Assembly: GCA_031969915.1 (NCBI GenBank)
Contig: DALYJJ010000249.1
Span: 1-5,125, forward strand
Direction of reading: 5' to 3'
Source of the DNA: DALYJJ01 sp031969915
GTDB taxonomy: Bacteria > Acidobacteriota > Terriglobia > Bryobacterales > Bryobacteraceae
DNA length: 5,125 nucleotides
Under the pieces are notes generated by a model, which worked only from the letters and a program-made list of their open reading frames with translations, searched no databases and was not told where the DNA came from. The translations under genes were made by a program, and so were the position numbers. How positions within the stretch are numbered: the first letter of the stretch is position 1; every line of letters starts with the position of its first letter. Shown here in pieces: positions 1 to 5,125 of the stretch.

Positions 1-843
<843 letters not shown>

Positions 844-849
844 GAATGA

Positions 850-1710
850 TTACTCCAATGCGGCGGCGCCGCTGACGACTTCGATGATTTCCTTGGTAAT
901 GCTGGCCTGGCGGACGCGGTTCATGTAGAGCGTCAGCCGGTCGATCATATCGCCCGCGTTGGCGGTGGCCGCCTCCATGGCGGTCATGCGGGCAGCATGC
1001 TGCGCGGCCGCCGATTCGAGCAGCGCGCGGTAGACTTCGATCTCGACGTACTTGGGCAGCAGCGATTCGAGCAGAGCCAGCGGCTCCTGCTCGAAGAGAT
1101 ATTCCCCGGCGGGCCGCGTCTCCGGCATGGCCACGGGCAGCACCCGGCGTACCGTAAGTTTCTGTGAAATGACGCTCTTGAACTCGTTGTAGAGCACGTA
1201 GACGGCGTCGATCTCTTCGGCGGCGAAGCGGCCCATGACCTTCTTCGCGATGGCGGACGCGTCGGCGTAGTTTGCCTTCTCGCTGATACCGATGTGCTCG
1301 CCGCTGATGACCGTGTTGCGCTTGCGGAAGAAGTCGTAGCCTTTGCGGCCCACGGTCTCAAACTCCACCCGGTTGCCGGCGCGCTCTTCGACGAAGCGCT
1401 GGGCTTCCTTAATGAGGTTGGTGTTGAAGGCGCCGGCGAGGCCGCGGTCGGCCGTCACCAGAATGAGTTGGACGCGGTGTTCGGGGCGCTGGGCCAGGAG
1501 CGGATGGGCGGCGACGCGCTCGTCGGAGGCGGCGGCGGCGGCCACGTTGGTGAGCATCTGGGCCAGCATGCCCGCGTAGGGACGCGCAGCGATCACCTTA
1601 TCCTGAGCGCGGCGAAGGCGGGCGGCCGCGACCATCTTCATGGCTTTGGTGATCTGCTGCGTGTTGCGCACGCTGCGGATGCGCCGTCGGATATCGATCA
1701 GGCTCGGCAT
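850..1710 (-). CDS. atpG: ATP synthase F1 subunit gamma
   Basis: Gamma forms the central rotor shaft that turns inside the alpha3beta3 hexamer and couples proton flow to catalysis. The 286-residue product has the usual bacterial length. Family features seen are the N-terminal helix with IRSVRNTQQITKAMKMVAA (residues 11-29), LVTADRGLAGAFNTNL in the Rossmann-like middle (84-99), and the C-terminal helix ending NRVRQASITKEIIEVVSGA (264-282). The two terminal helices make the coiled-coil shaft. I see no chloroplast-type redox insertion. ATG at 1710 is chosen because it begins the conserved MPSLIDIRRRI and has a GGAG 8 nt upstream. It follows atpA by 12 nt and precedes atpD by 6 nt, as in most F1 operons. 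No frame breaks or missing segments are visible. Confidence 0.98.
   Translation of the reverse strand: MPSLIDIRRRIRSVRNTQQITKAMKMVAAARLRRAQDKVIAARPYAGMLAQMLTNVAAAAASDERVAAHPLLAQRPEHRVQLILVTADRGLAGAFNTNLIKEAQRFVEERAGNRVEFETVGRKGYDFFRKRNTVISGEHIGISEKANYADASAIAKKVMGRFAAEEIDAVYVLYNEFKSVISQKLTVRRVLPVAMPETRPAGEYLFEQEPLALLESLLPKYVEIEVYRALLESAAAQHAARMTAMEAATANAGDMIDRLTLYMNRVRQASITKEIIEVVSGAAALE
853..856 (-). promoter_or_regulatory. Shine-Dalgarno site for atpD, inside the end of atpG
   Basis: GGAG lies within the last two sense codons of atpG (TTG GAG, then TAA), with 9 nt to the atpD ATG at 843. The placement supports this start and suggests that ribosomes finishing atpG help to initiate beta. Confidence 0.7.
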
Positions 1711-1718
1711 GGCGGCGG

Positions 1719-1722
1719 CTCC

Positions 1723-1725
<3 letters not shown>
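1719..1725 (-). promoter_or_regulatory. Shine-Dalgarno site for atpG overlapping the atpA stop
   Basis: The minus strand reads TAAGGAG, in which TAA is the atpA stop and AAGGAG a near-consensus ribosome binding site. There are 8 nt to the ATG at 1710. It is the best Shine-Dalgarno in the window. Confidence 0.75.
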
Positions 1726-3261
<1,536 letters not shown>

Positions 3262-3271
3262 ATCCCCGGTT

Positions 3272-3277
3272 TCCTTT
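3272..3277 (-). promoter_or_regulatory. Shine-Dalgarno site for atpA overlapping the atpH stop
   Basis: AAAGGA begins within the TAA stop of atpH (3278-3276) and leaves 10 nt before ATG 3261. It decides the alpha start in favour of 3261 over the longer open frame reaching 3402. A GGGG closer to the ATG (3267-3264) is too near to be the main site. Confidence 0.6.
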
Positions 3278-3827
3278 ACGCTTCCGCCACCAGGCGGTGG
3301 CGCAGCGAGGCGAGCTGCCCGCGCACCGAACCGTCGTAAATGGTCGATCCGATCCGCGCCGTCATACCACCCACCAACGTGGGATCGACCGTGAATTCGC
3401 ACCGAACCTGTTTGCCCGCCACGCGCGAGAGCTGTGCCGCGGCTTCGGCCTGTTGGCCTTCGTCCAAAGGCGCGGCGGTGGTTACCTCCGCCCGCACCAC
3501 TCCCATTCGTTCGTCGAGAATCGTCTGGTACGACTGCCGGATGTTGCCGATCTGCGCGATGCGCCGGCGGTCGATGACCACATAGAGGAAGTTCTTCAAT
3601 AACGGCGGCATGCCGAGTTGCCCGGCAATCCGCCCCACCACGCCGCGCTTCTTCGATCCGGCCACCGCCGGCGATTCGAGCGCCGTGCGCAAGTCATGCG
3701 ATTCGCGCAGCGTCTCTTCAAACTCGATCAACTGGCCGGCCGCGGCGTGCGGATCCACGCCGTTCTTCGGATCCAGAACAATGTCCACCAGTGCGCGCGC
3801 ATAACGGGAGGCAAGGGCAGTGCTCAT
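3276..3827 (-). CDS. atpH: ATP synthase F1 subunit delta (OSCP family)
   Basis: Delta sits on top of F1 and ties the alpha subunits to the b-type peripheral stalk. The product is 183 residues, the normal length for the family. The N-terminal helical bundle opens with SRYARALVDIV (7-17). The middle has LLKNFLYVVIDRRRI (76-90), and the C-terminal domain carries the family signature VDPTLVGGMTARIGSTIYDG (147-166), followed by SVRGQLASLRHRL. The ATG at 3827 directly abuts the TAG of the preceding b subunit (3830-3828), with a GAGGGG about 11-12 nt upstream inside that gene. Zero spacing points to translational coupling with the stalk subunit it binds. An insertion (DPKNGVDPHAAAG) between the first helices looks unremarkable. 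No damage is seen. Confidence 0.96.
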   Translation of the reverse strand: MSTALASRYARALVDIVLDPKNGVDPHAAAGQLIEFEETLRESHDLRTALESPAVAGSKKRGVVGRIAGQLGMPPLLKNFLYVVIDRRRIAQIGNIRQSYQTILDERMGVVRAEVTTAAPLDEGQQAEAAAQLSRVAGKQVRCEFTVDPTLVGGMTARIGSTIYDGSVRGQLASLRHRLVAEA

Positions 3828-4424
3828 CTAGTTCTTCGCCCCCTCAAGGTTGTGCAGAAAGCCGTTGACCAGGCCGCGCTGCGTTTCCGGCGTCATTCTG
3901 GCCGCCAGCTTCTCCTGGGCCAACCCGACCGCAAGCGCCGCCGCGTACTCCTTCAACTCCTGCCGAGCCGCCTTGGTCGCCGAGGCGATGTCCTGCTCGG
4001 TCTGCTGCCGCACTTTGGTCAGGATCTGCCGCGTCTCCTGCTCCAGCCGTTTGCCTTCGCTTTCCAGTTCGTGCCGGGCTTCGCGGCGCATCTCGTCGAT
4101 CTCATGCTTCAGACCGGCCAGGCGCTCTTCCATGGCCGCCGCGCGCTTGTCGGCGTCTGCCTTCATTGCCGCCGCGTCCTGGATACCCTTCTGAATCTCC
4201 GCCGTCCGGCCCGTGAAGTAGCCCTTCAGGTTCTTCGACAGCAGGTAGCCGAGCCCGCCGCCGAGGATGGCGAAGTTCGCCCACTTCCAGGGCAGCATCG
4301 GATCGCCGTGACTCCCGCCACCCGCGTGCTCGCCCTCCGCCGCCGCAGGCGGCGCCCCGTGCTCCTGGGCGAAGGCCGTGGTGCTCGCCGCCAGCACGAT
4401 GGCGAGGGTAATGATGCGCCTCAT
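3828..4424 (-). CDS. atpF: ATP synthase F0 subunit b, signal-peptide-bearing form
   Basis: Second of two b-type subunits, which probably pair to form the peripheral stalk holding F1 still against the rotor. The 198-residue product opens with what looks like a cleavable export signal: MRR, a hydrophobic run IITLAIVLAAST (4-15), and AFA-QE with likely cleavage after residue 19. A Gly/Ala/His/Glu-rich linker (20-42) follows, then one membrane segment (WKWANFAILGGGLGYLL, 46-62). A long charged helix (70-175) is rich in Ala, Glu, Lys and Arg, as expected for the stalk coiled coil. Signal cleavage would leave the N-terminus outside, matching normal b topology. The start ATG 4424 overlaps the upstream stop by 4 nt (ATGA), with GGGGAG 7 nt upstream. 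The product is longer than a typical b (~156) because of the N-terminal extension. Family assignment is firm; cleavage is inferred. Confidence 0.9.
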   Translation of the reverse strand: MRRIITLAIVLAASTTAFAQEHGAPPAAAEGEHAGGGSHGDPMLPWKWANFAILGGGLGYLLSKNLKGYFTGRTAEIQKGIQDAAAMKADADKRAAAMEERLAGLKHEIDEMRREARHELESEGKRLEQETRQILTKVRQQTEQDIASATKAARQELKEYAAALAVGLAQEKLAARMTPETQRGLVNGFLHNLEGAKN

Positions 4425-4873
4425 GCCGCCGCTCCCCGGCGCAGCACGCGCTGGGCGATCTCTTCGGCCAGCGCCTCGCTTTCGGCAGTCAGTCCCTGCC
4501 TCGCCAACTGGGCGTCCGTCGCGATCCGCTCCCGCGCTTCGGCCACCAGCTTCGAGGCGTCTTCCCGCGCTTCGCGGATCGCCGCCGCCTGGTCGTCGCG
4601 CAGCTTGCGCCGCAACTGCTCCTGATCCTTGTAGATCTCGGAGCGGGCGTCCCGGATCGCCTTCTCGTATTCCGCAGCCTTCTCCGACGCGCGCGCCAGC
4701 GAAGTCTCGGCCGCCTTCCGGGCGCCTTCTGTAGCCTCACTCCGCTGGTGCAGCACCTGCTCCAGCGGCCGGAAGAACATGAACTTCAGGTAAACGTACA
4801 GCAGGAGGACGATCAGCAACGTCGGAACGGCATTCAGAACGATGCCGCCGAGCGCCTGTAATGTTTGGTCCAT
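4421..4873 (-). CDS. atpF: ATP synthase F0 subunit b (b/b' type), operon-leading copy
   Basis: First b-type stalk subunit of the operon, 150 residues, close to the usual b length. A single N-terminal membrane segment spans about residues 11-34 (IVLNAVPTLLIVLLLYVYLK onward). It is followed by FFRPLEQVLHQR (33-44), the hinge after the membrane helix typical of this family. From there to ~145 the chain is a charged Ala/Glu/Arg/Lys helix suited to a coiled coil with a partner b. It has no signal peptide and little similarity to the second b apart from architecture, so the two may form a heterodimer as b and b' do in photosynthetic bacteria (inference). The start is fixed: an in-frame TAG lies immediately before ATG 4873. 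No recognisable Shine-Dalgarno precedes it. The stop TGA overlaps the next start. Confidence 0.92.
   Translation of the reverse strand: MDQTLQALGGIVLNAVPTLLIVLLLYVYLKFMFFRPLEQVLHQRSEATEGARKAAETSLARASEKAAEYEKAIRDARSEIYKDQEQLRRKLRDDQAAAIREAREDASKLVAEARERIATDAQLARQGLTAESEALAEEIAQRVLRRGAAA
4432..4437 (-). promoter_or_regulatory. Shine-Dalgarno site for the second b subunit
   Basis: GGGGAG inside the last codons of the first b gene lies 7 nt before ATG 4424, at the 4-nt ATGA stop/start overlap. It supports this start and coupled synthesis of the two b-type subunits. Confidence 0.6.
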
Positions 4874-4922
4874 CTAAACAGGTGGGGGTAAAGAGATGCC
4901 CGAAGGACAGGTGAGCCGCGCC

Positions 4923-4938
4923 GGTCAGCGCTCTGACC
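4923..4938 (-). repeat. Perfect 6-bp inverted repeat in the operon leader
   Basis: The arms GGTCAG and CTGACC flank a 4-nt centre (minus strand GGTCAG AGCG CTGACC). It begins a few bases downstream of the predicted transcription start. It could be a repressor or activator operator, or a stable hairpin at the 5' end of the message that protects it or shapes translation. There is no U-run after it, so it is not an intrinsic terminator. Confidence 0.5.
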
Positions 4939-4948
4939 CCAAAGGCTA

Positions 4949-4978
4949 ACGCTAGCATATGGCCCGGATTTGGGTCAA
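4949..4978 (-). promoter_or_regulatory. Candidate sigma70-type promoter for the atp operon
   Basis: TTGACC (4978-4973) matches five of six bases of the -35 consensus. After an 18-nt spacer comes TAGCGT (4954-4949), which keeps the key TA....T of a -10 box and is preceded by TGC, an extended -10 arrangement. Transcription would begin near 4942, giving a ~70-nt leader before the first b gene. It is also the only AT-richer patch in the intergenic DNA. The call is made by eye; no start-site data support it. Confidence 0.5.
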
Positions 4979-4994
4979 TTGAGGCAATCGCCCG

Positions 4995-5022
4995 AGCCGA
5001 AGTCGGCTGCGCGCGTCCCAGC
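4995..5022 (-). terminator. Weak hairpin pair after the upstream gene, doubtful terminator
   Basis: Just after the TGA at 5028-5026 the minus strand can form a GC stem (CGCGC with GCGCG around 6 nt) and then AGCCG-ACTT-CGGCT. Neither is followed by a run of T, so rho-independent termination is not convincing. The structures may simply reflect GC-rich sequence. Confidence 0.2.
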
Positions 5023-5025
5023 GCG

Positions 5026-5125
5026 TCAGCGGGCGGCGATGGGATAGCTCGCCGGCGCGCCCAGCAGCCGCCGGGCTGCTTCCGCGGCGGGCAGGGATTC
5101 GAAGCGGCAACTGCGCAGGCCTTCC
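5026..5125 (-). CDS. 3' end of an unidentified protein gene (partial)
   Basis: Reading from the right edge, one minus-strand frame stays open for 32 codons and ends at TGA 5028-5026. The visible C-terminus includes LPAAEAARRLLGAP and ends SYPIAAR. The Ala/Arg-rich helix-like composition and GC-rich third positions (GCC, GCG, CGG, CTG) look like genuine coding sequence in this genome. The product is not recognisable from so short a tail, and it shows no resemblance to subunit a or c of ATP synthase, whose C-termini are strongly hydrophobic. It lies on the same strand 152 nt ahead of the atp operon, so read-through into the operon is possible. That it is a real gene is inferred from codon character and position only. 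Confidence 0.45.
   Translation of the reverse strand, partial: EGLRSCRFESLPAAEAARRLLGAPASYPIAAR

Larger units (their letters stand above)
4874..5025. other. Intergenic region upstream of the atp operon
   Basis: This 152-nt gap separates the upstream gene's TGA from the first b-subunit ATG. The part next to the upstream stop is GC-rich with weak hairpins; the middle holds the promoter candidate and the last ~70 nt the leader with its inverted repeat. A 7-nt sequence, ACAGGTG on the plus strand, occurs twice in the leader (4878-4884 and 4907-4913). No RNA gene or credible small protein was found on either strand. Confidence 0.6.

Noticed and set aside
3262..3402. Longer alpha subunit starting at 3402
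   Set aside because: The extra 47 residues lie over atpH and match no alpha N-terminus; ATG 3261 has a suitable ribosome site and gives the usual length.
3618..4625. A 335-codon plus-strand open frame opposite delta and both b genes
   Set aside because: Same mirror-frame effect; biased composition, no start signal, and overlap with three well-supported genes.
4878..4913. Direct repeat ACAGGTG twice in the leader, 29 nt apart
   Set aside because: Seven bases in such a short span can recur by chance; no further copies or symmetry support a binding site.
4737..4958. A 73-codon minus-strand frame starting inside the promoter candidate and overlapping atpF
   Set aside because: Its ATG would lie upstream of the likely transcription start, and most of it overlaps the first b gene out of frame with no family resemblance.
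5011..5027. Direct repeat GCGCGTC at 10-nt spacing
   Set aside because: Low-complexity GC sequence; one of the copies overlaps the stop codon of the upstream gene, and no array follows.

Overview
This window is the front part of a bacterial F-type ATP synthase operon, read entirely on the minus strand (right to left here). In transcription order it holds two different b-type stator subunits (atpF copies at 4873-4421 and 4424-3828), delta (atpH, 3827-3276), alpha (atpA, 3261-1723), gamma (atpG, 1710-850) and the first ~280 codons of beta (atpD, 843 to the left edge). Together these make most of F1 plus the peripheral stalk. Subunits a (atpB) and c (atpE) are absent. Upstream of the first b gene there is only a leader with a promoter-like site and the 3' end of another gene. 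Epsilon (atpC) would be expected beyond the left edge.

The DNA is GC-rich. An F1/stalk operon without a and c, headed by two unlike b subunits, the second with an export-signal-like N-terminus and a Gly/Ala/His/Glu-rich linker, resembles the arrangement I associate with Acidobacteriota (Solibacter/Bryobacterales type). That placement is inference from recall, not from a search.

Right edge (5125-4874): the last 32 codons of an unidentified minus-strand gene, a short GC-rich gap with weak hairpins, a promoter candidate (TTGACC, 18 nt, TAGCGT) and a ~70-nt leader holding a perfect 6-bp inverted repeat. The remainder is tightly packed: a 4-nt ATGA overlap between the b genes, abutting TAG/ATG at b-delta, and gaps of only 14, 12 and 6 nt afterwards. 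Shine-Dalgarno sequences touch or overlap the preceding stop codon before atpA, atpG and atpD. One polycistronic message with translational coupling is the simplest reading.

The one real anomaly is in atpD. The reading frame breaks at about 263-267, where the conserved segment after the P-loop appears to have lost 4 nt (TGGG), and perfect beta-subunit sequence resumes in another frame to the window edge. Because the gene is normally essential and the site is a G-run, a sequence or assembly error is likelier than a true pseudogene. I see no mobile element, CRISPR array, RNA gene or evidence of a novel system here.
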